43,304 nt of DNA from DASPFV01 sp035620975 (GTDB taxonomy: Bacteria > Acidobacteriota > Vicinamibacteria > Vicinamibacterales > 2-12-FULL-66-21), in the NCBI GenBank assembly GCA_035620975.1, contig DASPFV010000270.1, positions 1 to 43,304 on the forward strand. Direction: 5' to 3'. The notes below the pieces were generated by a model. The model was given only the letters and a program-made list of their open reading frames with translations. It was not told where the DNA came from and did not search any database. Shown here in pieces: positions 25,947 to 34,390 of the stretch. Made by a program: the position numbers and the translations under genes. Position 1 is the first letter of the stretch; every line of letters begins with the position of its first letter.

Positions 25947-26944
25947 GCCACGCTCCCTGCCGCCTGTCCCCCCCCGGAGTCCGGCGGCGGCTCCGCCGTC
26001 GACGGCGGCGTCTCGTCCGTCGTCACCTGCAGGAAGATCTCTTCGAGGCTCATGCGCATGGGTCTGAGCTCGAGCAGGCCCCACCCGCGCGTCACGACCA
26101 TCCGCGCCAGCTCGCGCCGCACGTCGGTGCCCCGCTCGCTCTCGACCTCGAACGCTCCGACGACGCCGCGGCCGTCGGCCGAGACGACGCGCGTCACACC
26201 CGGTACCGAGGCCAGCGCCGCACCCGCGTCCTGATCGGCCGGCGCGTCGACGTGCACGTACATCGTCTCCGCGCCCTGCAGCCGGGCGGTCAGGTTCTCG
26301 GGCGTGTCGACTGCGACGACCCGTCCTTTGTTGATGATGACGACGCGCTGGCAGGTCTGCGAGACCTCAGGCAGAATGTGCGTGCTCAGCACAATCGTGT
26401 GATCGCCCCCGAGGCTGCGAATCAGGTCGCGGGTCTCGATGATCTGCTTCGGATCCAGACCCGCGGTGGGCTCATCGAGGATCAGCACTTCAGGATTGTG
26501 TATCAGCGCCTGGGCCAGGCCCACCCGCTGCCGATACCCTTTCGACAGTTTCGCGCAGTGCCGGCCTGCCATGTCGTGGATGCGCGTGCGTTCCATGACC
26601 GCGGCCACGCGCGAGCGGCGCTCGGCTGACGGCACCCGTTTGATGCGGGCGACGAAGTCCAGGTACTCGCGTACGGTCATGTCCGGGTAGAGCGGCGGGG
26701 TTTCGGGCAGGTAGCCCGTGCGCCGCTTGGCCTCGATGGGCTCGTTGAACACGTCGAAGCCGGCCACCACGGCCCGGCCGTCGGTGGCCGGTATGTAGCC
26801 GGTGAGGATGCGCATGGTCGTCGTCTTGCCGGCGCCGTTCGGCCCGAGAAAGCCGAGTATCTCGCCCCGCTCGACCCTGAAGCTGACGTCGTCCACGGCC
26901 GTGACGCGGCCGTAGCGTTTGGTGATGTGCTGAACCTCTATCAA
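25943..26944 (-). CDS. ABC transporter ATPase (GldA-like)
   Basis: The 333-residue ATPase has Walker A GPNGAGKT (residues 34-41), signature LSKGYRQR, Walker B VLILDEPTAGLDP and the switch histidine in STHIL. A C-terminal extension of about 100 residues is usual for this subfamily. TTG 26944 is chosen: AGGAG lies seven bases upstream and the protein then starts IEVQHITKRYG. It heads a six-gene minus-strand operon (ATPase, permease, GldG-like, DUF4340, dacB, HEAT) reached from the promoter at 27105-27134. Confidence 0.93.
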   Translation of the reverse strand: MIEVQHITKRYGRVTAVDDVSFRVERGEILGFLGPNGAGKTTTMRILTGYIPATDGRAVVAGFDVFNEPIEAKRRTGYLPETPPLYPDMTVREYLDFVARIKRVPSAERRSRVAAVMERTRIHDMAGRHCAKLSKGYRQRVGLAQALIHNPEVLILDEPTAGLDPKQIIETRDLIRSLGGDHTIVLSTHILPEVSQTCQRVVIINKGRVVAVDTPENLTARLQGAETMYVHVDAPADQDAGAALASVPGVTRVVSADGRGVVGAFEVESERGTDVRRELARMVVTRGWGLLELRPMRMSLEEIFLQVTTDETPPSTAEPPPDSGGGQAAGSVA

Positions 26945-27104
26945 TTTGTGACTCCTGCAGACGAGCCGACAGCCGGGGTGCCGGCGCTGGGCGCCCCGGT
27001 TACCGACGTCCCCGACGCGAGGCCGCACGGCGAGGGCCGGCAGCCGCGCTCACCTCCGTGGGGCTAACGTGTAGACACTGAACCGATTAACGGACCGATC
27101 CTGC

Positions 27105-27134
27105 ATAGTAGTCAGACGTCGAAAACGGTGTCAA
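27105..27134 (-). promoter_or_regulatory. Promoter of the ABC-dacB operon
   Basis: On the minus strand, a perfect TTGACA (27134-27129) is followed 18 bases later by TACTAT (27110-27105). The start would be near 27098, which leaves a leader of about 155 bases before the ATPase TTG. I see no riboswitch-like fold in that leader. Confidence 0.5.
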
Positions 27135-27177
27135 GGTCCGCACCTCTTGCGCGAGTCCTCCAGAGTGGGCTACGCTT

Positions 27178-27197
27178 ATATGAACACTTGCTCAGAT
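27178..27197 (+). promoter_or_regulatory. ArsR/SmtB operator
   Basis: ATATGAACA and TGCTCAGAT form an inverted repeat of nine bases with a two-base spacer (CT) and two mismatches. This is the form of operators bound by SmtB/CadC/ZiaR regulators. It lies just before the regulator start, and TTATAT within it could be the -10 box, so binding would block the promoter. Confidence 0.6.
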
Positions 27198-27203
27198 ATT
27201 CAG

Positions 27204-27602
27204 ATGTCCCCAGCCACTGTCAAAGACCAACCGCGGCAAACGCCGGCGGATGACAACTCATGCGACGCGCGTCATCTCGATGCGCGCAGATCCGCCGCGC
27301 GGCGCCGGATGCTGATGTCCGGCCACGCGGTGCAGGCGCTCGCCGAGACCTTCAGGGTGTTGGGGGATCCCAGCCGGGTCCGCATCCTGGACGCCCTCAG
27401 CGGGGGCGAGCTCTGCGTCTGCGACATCGCCGCGCTGGCGGGCATCAGCGAGTCGGCGGTCTCGCACCAGTTGCGGCTGCTGCGGGGCATGCGGCTGGTC
27501 CGGTCCCGGCGCGCCGGACGGCTCGTCTTCTACGCCCTCGACGATCAACACATCATCGAGCTGCTTCGACAGGCGCTGACCCATGTCGAGGAGCAGAGCT
27601 GA
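27204..27602 (+). CDS. ArsR/SmtB-family metal-responsive repressor
   Basis: About 132 residues form a winged-helix repressor. The core reads LAETFRVLGDPSRVRILDALSGGELCVCDIAAL, followed by SESAVSHQLRLLR. The ELCVCD motif in helix alpha-3 is a typical metal site, and N-terminal cysteines and histidines (SCDARHLDARR) could join it, as in CadC. The gene lies 18 bases upstream of the P-type ATPase and behind the operator, so it should repress both genes until Zn, Cd or Pb binds. ATG 27204 is chosen because ATG 27180 lies within the operator; ATG 27309 would shorten it. Confidence 0.88.
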   Translation: MSPATVKDQPRQTPADDNSCDARHLDARRSAARRRMLMSGHAVQALAETFRVLGDPSRVRILDALSGGELCVCDIAALAGISESAVSHQLRLLRGMRLVRSRRAGRLVFYALDDQHIIELLRQALTHVEEQS

Positions 27603-27620
27603 GGTCCCCGTCCGAGACTC

Positions 27621-29741
27621 ATGCCTACGTGCCCCGTCTGTGAACTGCACGCCGAGTCGGTGTTCAAGATCGAAGGGATGGACTGCCACGAGGAGGTGGC
27701 CATCCTCGAAAGCCGGCTCAGGCGGCTCAGCGGCCTCGAGTCGCTCGATGCGGACGTCATCGGCCAGCGGCTTCGGATCGAGTACGACGCGGCCAAGCTG
27801 ACGACGTCGGCCATCGCGGAAGCGGTCGCGCAGACCGGGATGCGCGCCTGGCTGGAGCACGAGGCTGCGCACCCCGCGACGGCCGGCGACTGGCGCATGC
27901 CGCTGGCGGCCGCGTCGGGTGTGGGGCTGGTGCTCGGGCTCGGGCTCTCGCTGGTGAGCGCCGAGGGGTGGGCCGTTCCGCTCGCGTATCTCGCGGCCAT
28001 CGTCCTGGGCGGCGTGTATCCGGCGCGCCGCGCCCTCACGTCGGTCCGCGCCGGCGTGCTGGACATCAACGTCCTGATGATGGTGGCCGTCGCAGGCGCC
28101 ATGGTGCTCGGCGAGTGGTCCGAAGGGGCATCGGTCGTATTCCTGTTCGCGCTGGCGCAGCTCCTCGAGTCGCGCGCGATGGAGCGCGCCAGGGGCGCCA
28201 TCCGCACGCTGATGGACCTGGCGCCGGCCGAAGCGATGGTTCGCCGCGACGGCGCCGACGTGCGCCTGCCGGTGGACGATGTCCGCGTCGGCGATGTCGT
28301 GGTGATCAGGCCCGGGGAGAAGGTGCCGCTCGACGGCCAGGTGCACGCCGGCGAGAGCCACGTGAACCAGGCGCCTGTCACGGGCGAGTCGCTCCCGGTC
28401 GAGAAGCGTCCGGGCGACGATGTGTTCGCCGGGAGCATCAACGGACGGGGCGCGCTCGAGATCACGGTGACGCGGCTGCGACGCGACTCCACGCTCGCGC
28501 GGATCATCCATCTGGTGGAGCGTGCCCAGGCGCAGAGGGCGCCCAGCCAGGTCTTCGTGGATCGGTTCGCCCGCGTGTACACGCCCATCGTCCTCGCGCT
28601 GGCCGTGCTCATTGCCCTCGTGCCGCCAGTGCTGCTCGGCGGCGCCTGGAGCACCTGGTTCTACCGTTCGCTCGTCCTCCTCGTGATCTCGTGTCCGTGC
28701 GCGCTCGTGATCTCGACGCCGGTCTCGGTCGTGTCCGCGCTGGCCGCGGCCGCGCGGAAGGGGGTCCTCATCAAGGGCGGCGCCCGCCTCGAACGCCTCG
28801 CCGCGGTGCGCTGCGTGGCGTTCGACAAGACCGGCACGCTCACGAAGGGGGGGCTGCGGGTGACCGACATCCGGCCGCTGAACGGGGCGGGACCGGCCGA
28901 GGTTCTCGGTCTGGCAGCCGCGCTGGAAGCCCGGTCGGAGCATCCCTTCGGCCGCGCGATCGTCGAGCGCGCTCTCGAAGCGGCCGTGAGGCTGCCGCCC
29001 GCCACGACCTTCCAGGCGCTTCCCGGCCGCGGGGTCGAGGGACGTGTGGGCGGGAGCGCGGTGATGGTGGGGAGCCATCGGCTTTTCATGGAGCGGGGCA
29101 TCAGCGGGCCCGAGCTCGAGGCCGTGGTGGGCGAGATGGCCGCCCTGGGGCGCAGTACGACCATCGTCGCCCGCGACGGGCTGCCGATAGGCGTGATCGG
29201 CGTGGCGGACGAGACGCGGGAGGCCGGAGCCGATGCCGTGGCCCTGCTCCGCGGACAGGGTATCGAGCACGTAGTCCTCCTCACGGGCGACCACGAAGCA
29301 GCTGCGCGCACCCTGGCTGGCTCGCTCGGGCTGGACGACTTCCGTGCGGGACTGCTGCCCGAGGACAAAGTCGACGCGGTCAGGCAGCTGCAGGAGACCT
29401 ACGGCGCGCTCGCGATGGTGGGCGACGGCGTGAACGATGCGCCCGCGCTGGCCGCGGCCGACGTCGGTATCGCCATGGGCGTTGCCGGGACGGACGCCGC
29501 GCTGGAGACCGCCGACGTGGCGCTCATGGCCGACGAGCTGCTCAAGATCCCCTTTGCCGTCCGCCTCAGCCGCGCGACCGCCAGGAACATCCGCGCCAAC
29601 ATCGGCTTTTCGCTGCTGCTGAAGGCCGCCTTCCTCGTCCTCGCCGTGGCTGGCGCCGCCACGCTCTGGATGGCCGTCGTCGCCGACATGGGTGCGTCGC
29701 TGATCGTCATCGGCAATGCGCTGCGGCTGCTGCGGGAGTGA
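27621..29741 (+). CDS. Zn/Cd/Pb-exporting P1B-type ATPase
   Basis: This 706-residue ATPase pumps Zn2+/Cd2+/Pb2+ out of the cell. It has an N-terminal CPVC, a heavy-metal domain with G19-M-D-C22 (GMDCHEE, one cysteine where many members have CxxC), and several membrane helices. The transport motif is CPC at 358-360 and the phosphorylation site is DKTGT with D402. SEHPFGRAI, GDGVNDAPAL and a C-terminal helix block containing LMADELLKIP are present. It is closest to the ZntA/CadA group by motif; copper is less likely because the second domain cysteine is absent. It is probably controlled by the upstream repressor. Confidence 0.93.
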   Translation: MPTCPVCELHAESVFKIEGMDCHEEVAILESRLRRLSGLESLDADVIGQRLRIEYDAAKLTTSAIAEAVAQTGMRAWLEHEAAHPATAGDWRMPLAAASGVGLVLGLGLSLVSAEGWAVPLAYLAAIVLGGVYPARRALTSVRAGVLDINVLMMVAVAGAMVLGEWSEGASVVFLFALAQLLESRAMERARGAIRTLMDLAPAEAMVRRDGADVRLPVDDVRVGDVVVIRPGEKVPLDGQVHAGESHVNQAPVTGESLPVEKRPGDDVFAGSINGRGALEITVTRLRRDSTLARIIHLVERAQAQRAPSQVFVDRFARVYTPIVLALAVLIALVPPVLLGGAWSTWFYRSLVLLVISCPCALVISTPVSVVSALAAAARKGVLIKGGARLERLAAVRCVAFDKTGTLTKGGLRVTDIRPLNGAGPAEVLGLAAALEARSEHPFGRAIVERALEAAVRLPPATTFQALPGRGVEGRVGGSAVMVGSHRLFMERGISGPELEAVVGEMAALGRSTTIVARDGLPIGVIGVADETREAGADAVALLRGQGIEHVVLLTGDHEAAARTLAGSLGLDDFRAGLLPEDKVDAVRQLQETYGALAMVGDGVNDAPALAAADVGIAMGVAGTDAALETADVALMADELLKIPFAVRLSRATARNIRANIGFSLLLKAAFLVLAVAGAATLWMAVVADMGASLIVIGNALRLLRE

Positions 29742-29748
29742 GAAAACC

Positions 29749-29783
29749 GGCTCTCGGCTCTCGGCTCTCGGCTCTCGGCTCTA
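29749..29783. repeat. Five tandem copies of a 7-base repeat
   Basis: GGCTCTC occurs four times in a row, with a fifth copy ending GGCTCTA. It lies eight bases after the ATPase stop and before the convergent 3' end of the receiver-PilZ gene. No gene or terminator is seen in the 127-base gap. Confidence 0.85.
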
Positions 29784-29868
29784 GGCGGGCAACGCAGCTT
29801 CCGGGCCAGCCGCGAGAAATCGGCGTTCATCCGCGTCCCGTGGAAGCGTATCCGTGGGACTCCGCGCC

Positions 29869-30591
29869 TCAGGCTTTGCGATTGCTGAAGAAATGCTGGT
29901 CGACGAACTCGTCGATCGCAGCCTGGTCCGACGGCTCCACCTTCTCGAACTGCAGGCCCATGCCCACGCGCCGGTCGCTCCACGCGATGCGGGATTCGGC
30001 TTCGATGTCGCGCTTCGATCCGGGCAGACGGAACCGGACCTTGACCTTCGATCCCTCCTGCTGCGGGCTCATGGTGCGGATGGCGAGCCCTCCCTTGCTC
30101 AGGTTCAGCGTCAGCGCGGCGGCAATCGTATTGCCGAAGCGGTAGGCGACCGGAATCCCGAGGACGACGCGCGGGCTCCCGCGGCGGTTGAAGTTGTCGG
30201 GGAAGAGATGGGGCGCCAGTGAGGGCAGGATGTGCTGGACGGCGCTGTACTCGTTCACATAGCCGGCAACCCCCAGCGCCGCCAGTTCGCGGACCTCGTC
30301 GGCTGTTGCAATCGTGCCGCTGAACACCAGGATGGGCAGCCGGCCCTGATCCAGCCTGCGGATGGCCTTGACGAGCTCGACGCCCCCGGCGTGCGGCAGG
30401 CGGAGATCGAGCACGATCAGATCGACCCGTGCGAGATCGGCGCGCACGCGGGCCAGCAGTTCGGCCGCGCTCTTCACCGCCAGCGCCGTGTGCCCGGCGC
30501 CAAGGAGCGCGGTGGCGAACCGATCGCGTACGAATGCCGTGTCGTCGGCGACGATGACGGTCTTGGTGGTGCTCACCTGGACAGCCGCCAC
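29869..30591 (-). CDS. Receiver-PilZ domain protein
   Basis: This 240-residue protein joins a response-regulator receiver (about residues 10-125) to a C-terminal PilZ domain (about 135-235). The receiver has acid pair DD near residue 16, the phospho-acceptor D62 in IVLDLRLP, and SGT. The conserved lysine at the end of the fold is replaced: the usual K-P is N-E in AGYVNEYS. The PilZ part has RRGSPRV (RxxxR) and NLSKGG, where the usual D/NxSxxG holds, so c-di-GMP binding is plausible. No histidine kinase is nearby. The start is GTG 30591, or GTG 30576 a few codons later. Confidence 0.85.
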   Translation of the reverse strand: MAAVQVSTTKTVIVADDTAFVRDRFATALLGAGHTALAVKSAAELLARVRADLARVDLIVLDLRLPHAGGVELVKAIRRLDQGRLPILVFSGTIATADEVRELAALGVAGYVNEYSAVQHILPSLAPHLFPDNFNRRGSPRVVLGIPVAYRFGNTIAAALTLNLSKGGLAIRTMSPQQEGSKVKVRFRLPGSKRDIEAESRIAWSDRRVGMGLQFEKVEPSDQAAIDEFVDQHFFSNRKA

Positions 30592-30633
30592 GGTACGCGT
30601 ATCGGCTGGACCGATTCGTGCCGTTAGGCTTGA

Positions 30634-30663
30634 TTGCAGAATTTATCAGGTTCTCGCTATAAT
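30634..30663 (+). promoter_or_regulatory. Promoter of the LysW-like/larE unit
   Basis: A perfect TATAAT at 30658-30663 is preceded 18 bases upstream by TTGCAG (30634-30639), a partial -35. Transcription would start near 30670, about 75 bases before the LysW-like ATG. Confidence 0.5.
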
Positions 30664-30744
30664 CCGAAGTCTTGGACCAATCGCGTGCGGGCGCGCCGGT
30701 ACGCGGTTGCCGGACTGGCGGGCGCGCCGCGAGGAGCATGTGTA

Positions 30745-31008
30745 ATGGCCACCTGCCCGGAATGCGACGCCGAAATCGAAGTCGATGAGTTCGACGTCGA
30801 CAAGGGAGATCTCATCAGCTGCCCCGAGTGCGGCTCGAATCTCGAGGTCACCGGCACGTCCCCGGTGGAGCTCGAGCCCGCCGACGAAGACGACGAAGAC
30901 GAAGACGACGAGGATCGCGACGACGCCGAGGACGATGACGACTTCGACGACGAGGACGAGGTCGAAGGCGAAGACGAGGAATCGAACGGGGAGGACTGGG
31001 AAGAGTGA
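30745..31008 (+). CDS. LysW-like carrier protein with acidic expansion
   Basis: This 87-residue protein has a LysW-type zinc ribbon (CPECD, then CPECG 24 residues on, both in the first 33 residues) followed by LEVTGTSPVELEPA. A run of about 40 mainly Asp/Glu residues comes next, and the C terminus is GEDWEE. LysW carriers normally go almost directly from the ribbon to a C-terminal EDWGE whose last glutamate carries the amino-acid substrate, so the acidic stretch looks inserted. ATG 30745 has GAGGAG eight bases upstream. It overlaps larE by four bases. No lysX/argX genes are near, so a lysine or arginine role is unproven. A plain acidic zinc-ribbon protein is the alternative. Confidence 0.7.
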   Translation: MATCPECDAEIEVDEFDVDKGDLISCPECGSNLEVTGTSPVELEPADEDDEDEDDEDRDDAEDDDDFDDEDEVEGEDEESNGEDWEE

Positions 31009-31886
31009 CGCATGTCCGGTCGGCGCGCGACCCGGGCCTCCGGTCCGACGCCGACACCGACCTCCACGCCGCACTACGGCACAAGGAAGCCGCGCTCCAA
31101 CAGGCCCTCCAGGATCTGCCCTCCCTTCTCATTGCGTTCAGCGGCGGCGTCGACAGCACCTATCTGGCCTGGGCAGCCACGCGCGCCCTCGGGCGGCGTG
31201 CGCTCTGTGTGACAGCCGACAGCCCGAGCTACCCCGATGCGCACCGCGCGATGGCGCTCGCCGTCGCCCGCGATTTCGGCCTCAATCACGAGTTTGTCCG
31301 CACTGCCGAGCTCGAGCGCCCCGAGTACCGCGCCAACCCGGCCAACCGCTGCTATTTCTGCAAACAGGAGCTCTACACGCACCTCCGCGCGCTTGCGCGC
31401 GCACGCGGGATTCCCGTCATCGCCGACGGCAGCAACGCCGACGACCGCGGCGACTACAGGCCCGGCCGGCAGGCGGCGCGCGAGTTCGGCGTTCGCAGTC
31501 CGCTGGACGATGCAGACCTGACCAAAACCGAGATTCGGGCGCTCTCGCGCGTAGCCGGGCTCCCGACCTGGGATGAACCGGCCTCGGCGTGCCTCTCCTC
31601 GCGCATCCCCTATTTCTCGGAAGTGACCGGCGACAAGCTGCGCATGATCGAGCGTGCCGAGCAGGTCCTGCACGACCTCGGATTCCGGGTATGCCGTGTG
31701 CGGCATCACGACACCATCGCCAGGATCGAGCTCGGGCGCGACGAGATGCCGCGCGCGCTCGAGCCGGGTCTCGCCGAGGCCATCGATCGCGAGCTGCGTG
31801 CCATCGGATATCAGCACGTCACGCTCGATCTCCGCGGTTACCGCCTCGGGAGTCTGAACGACGCGCTGCGACTCCGCGTGGTCTGA
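31005..31886 (+). CDS. larE: LarE-like ATP-dependent sulfur transferase
   Basis: This 293-residue PP-loop protein resembles LarE, which activates a cofactor carboxylate as an adenylate and inserts sulfur into the nickel-pincer cofactor of lactate racemase. The PP-loop is SGGVDS at 46-51. Three cysteines, C116 and C119 in NRCYFCKQ and C196 in ASACLSSR, match the three-cysteine LarE type that holds a [4Fe-4S] cluster, rather than the one-cysteine sacrificial type. No larA, larB or larC gene is in the window, so another sulfur-transfer use is possible. GTG 31005 overlaps the LysW-like stop in GTGA, so the two are coupled. Confidence 0.85.
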   Translation: MTHVRSARDPGLRSDADTDLHAALRHKEAALQQALQDLPSLLIAFSGGVDSTYLAWAATRALGRRALCVTADSPSYPDAHRAMALAVARDFGLNHEFVRTAELERPEYRANPANRCYFCKQELYTHLRALARARGIPVIADGSNADDRGDYRPGRQAAREFGVRSPLDDADLTKTEIRALSRVAGLPTWDEPASACLSSRIPYFSEVTGDKLRMIERAEQVLHDLGFRVCRVRHHDTIARIELGRDEMPRALEPGLAEAIDRELRAIGYQHVTLDLRGYRLGSLNDALRLRVV

Positions 31887-31890
31887 CGCG

Positions 31891-34239
31891 GTGGCCGTTG
31901 ACGCAGTCGCGGCACGATCGGCTGCCCGCCCGCGCCTGACCCTCGCTTCGCCACGGACGCTCGTCTGGCTGGGCGCCCTGACGTTCTTCGTGGTCCACCT
32001 CTTCTCGCTGACCCGCTGGCTCGAGGATCTGGATTCGGTGAACTTCGCGCTCGGCGTGCGCGAGTTCGACGTGGCGCGTCACCAGCCGCATCCGCCTGGA
32101 TATCCGGTATTCATCGCGCTTGCCAGGCTCGGCGCCGCCGTGTTCCGCTCCGCCGGGATGCCCGCTCCCGAGATCCGCGGACTCGTGATCTGGGGCGTCA
32201 TGGCGGGCGCGCTGCTGATTCCGCTGACCTTCATTGTCTTCCGCGCCCTGAGCGGCCGCGACCTCGAGGCGGCAGTGGGGGCGTTGCTGGTCGGCTCGAA
32301 CCCGCTCGTCTGGTTCACGGCCGCCCGGCCGCTGAGCGATGTCGCCGGCCTCGCCGCGGCGTTTGCGGCGCTGGCCGCGCTGGCCGTCGCCGTCGCGGCT
32401 CCTGCGCGGCGCTCGGGTAGTGGCGGCGCTCTTCTCGTACTGGGTGCCTTCGTCGCAGGTCTGGCGGTCGGGGTGCGCTCGCAGATGGCAGTGCTCGTCG
32501 GACCGCTGCTGGTGCTGGCATTGCTGACGCCGCGGACCTTCTTCCCCGTACGGGTGCGCGTGGCCGCGGCCGGTGCCGGTTGCCTTGGCGTGGTCGTCTG
32601 GGCCGTGCCGCTGCTCTTCGCTTCCGGCGGCGTGTCCGGCTACCTCGCGGCCCTGAGCAGCCAGGCGGGCGAGGACTTCTCCGGCGTCGAGATGTTGTGG
32701 ACCCGTCGCTCCTCCCGGCTGGCCGTGGCGGCGCTGCTGCACACCTTCGTCCGGCCCTGGATCTGGCCGTTCCTGGCCGGCGCCGTGCTCGCGCTGGCGC
32801 TGGCGGGGACGTCCGTCGTGGCGCGGCGATCAGGACGGACGCTGCTGCTGCTCGTCGTGGTGTTCGGCCCCTATTCTGTGTTCCACCTGTTGTTCCAGGA
32901 AACCGTCACCGTGCGGTACGCGCTGCCGCTCGTTCCCGCGGTCGCATTCCTGGCGGCAGTGGCTCTCGTTGAGGGCGGTCGGCCCGGTGTCCTCGTGGGG
33001 GCCCTCGTCATGTGCCTGGGGGGCCTGCACGCCGGTTCGGCGGTCGTGTCGTACTCGCGCAGGCCGGCTCCCGTGTTCGGGCTGCTCGACGAGATGTCGC
33101 TGCTGGCAGCGCGTGGGGCGCAGCCGCTGATCGGGATGCACCGGCGTGTCGCCACTGAGACCCGCCGGGCCAGGGAATGGGCCGGTCCGCCGCCGGGTGA
33201 GCTGCTGCCGACGCCGCGCGACTACGAGTGGCTCGAGCTGACCCGGCGCTGGCGGGAGGGCTACGAGGGCGAGGCGTGGTTCGTCGCCGATCCGGGGCGC
33301 ACGGATCTGGCCCTCATCGACGCAGAGTTCCGGCGGACGCGTCAGTACCGCTGGCCGTTTGCCGACGTCTACGTCGGTGGCGCGCGCCCGGACATCCTGG
33401 ACTGGCACATGTACGGCCGCCCCGGCTGGTTTCTGGAACGGGGTTGGGCTCTGACCCCTGAGATCGCGGGCATCACCGCTCGCGACGGATGGGGTCCGCA
33501 CCTCCGCCCGAGTGTCGGCTGGGTCCGCCAGCGGGAGGGCGAGCTGCTGCTGATGATTGGAGGTCGGCATCTCGGGCCTCCAGCCGATCCGCCCGTCCGC
33601 GTCGAGGTCTTTCTCGGGGATGTCCCCGTGGCCCGACTGGTGGTGCCGCCCGGGCCCTTCCTTCACTTCGAGCCGTTGCCTCCCGACAGGGCCGCCGGCC
33701 AGGGTTACGCGCCGCTGTCGGTTCGTGCCGAAGCAACGGAGCCAGGGCCCGTGCCGCCCGTCGCCCTCGAACAGTTCAACATCCAGTCAGCCGATGTGGT
33801 GCAGTTCGCGTACGGCCCGGGCTGGCACGAGCCGGAGCTGAACCCGTCGACGCGCCGGTCCTGGCGCTGGATGTCCGAGGCCGCGGACCTCGTCATCCAG
33901 CCGGACAGCCAGGGTGTCAGGATCCGCGTGCTCGGCGAAGACCCCAGGCACTACTACGAGGCCCCGCCGCACCTGTTGCTCACGGCAGGCGATCGTGAGC
34001 TGGCCGAGCTGACGCCCGACGGCGACTTCGCGTTCGAGGCGGCCGTCCCCGCCGACGCGGTCAGTGCCAGCGGCGGGATCCTCACCCTGCGGGCGTCCAC
34101 CAGCTTCGTCGCCGGTGAACGTACTGGAACCGCCGACCGCCGGCGGCTGGCGCTCCGTATCTACGCCGTCGAAGTCAGCGCGTTGCCCGCCACGGCCGAA
34201 CCCCGATCGACCAGCCGCGGACCGACACAAGAGCCATAG
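31891..34239 (+). CDS. GT-C-type membrane glycosyltransferase-like protein
   Basis: This 782-residue protein has about ten membrane helices in its first 400 residues and a soluble C-terminal half. The first loop carries LEDLDSVNFALGVREFD and HQPHPPGYPVFIALARL, a pattern of the GT-C fold and of DUF2723-type proteins, which use lipid-linked sugars. Two acidic residues near the start (E-D-L-D) could be catalytic. The C-terminal half, from about residue 460, is beta-rich and may be periplasmic. GTG 31891 starts five bases after larE. It is an orphan gene, so the acceptor is unknown. Confidence 0.75.
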   Translation: MAVDAVAARSAARPRLTLASPRTLVWLGALTFFVVHLFSLTRWLEDLDSVNFALGVREFDVARHQPHPPGYPVFIALARLGAAVFRSAGMPAPEIRGLVIWGVMAGALLIPLTFIVFRALSGRDLEAAVGALLVGSNPLVWFTAARPLSDVAGLAAAFAALAALAVAVAAPARRSGSGGALLVLGAFVAGLAVGVRSQMAVLVGPLLVLALLTPRTFFPVRVRVAAAGAGCLGVVVWAVPLLFASGGVSGYLAALSSQAGEDFSGVEMLWTRRSSRLAVAALLHTFVRPWIWPFLAGAVLALALAGTSVVARRSGRTLLLLVVVFGPYSVFHLLFQETVTVRYALPLVPAVAFLAAVALVEGGRPGVLVGALVMCLGGLHAGSAVVSYSRRPAPVFGLLDEMSLLAARGAQPLIGMHRRVATETRRAREWAGPPPGELLPTPRDYEWLELTRRWREGYEGEAWFVADPGRTDLALIDAEFRRTRQYRWPFADVYVGGARPDILDWHMYGRPGWFLERGWALTPEIAGITARDGWGPHLRPSVGWVRQREGELLLMIGGRHLGPPADPPVRVEVFLGDVPVARLVVPPGPFLHFEPLPPDRAAGQGYAPLSVRAEATEPGPVPPVALEQFNIQSADVVQFAYGPGWHEPELNPSTRRSWRWMSEAADLVIQPDSQGVRIRVLGEDPRHYYEAPPHLLLTAGDRELAELTPDGDFAFEAAVPADAVSASGGILTLRASTSFVAGERTGTADRRRLALRIYAVEVSALPATAEPRSTSRGPTQEP

Positions 34240-34390
34240 CCACAGAACAACAGGGACGAACAGAGGACCTCGTTCGTGTCCTACCAGATCAGCGTTCCGG
34301 TCCGAGAGTGCTGAAAGTGCCTGCTGCAGGAGTCCCACTTCCCTCTTCCCCATTCAGGCCGACGCGTCTCAGGCGGCCTGCCCAGAAGGG

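Noticed and set aside
27258..29294. A 678-codon minus-strand frame opposite the repressor and ATPase
   Set aside because: It is a shadow frame of the metal efflux ATPase and regulator, and has no recognisable domain.
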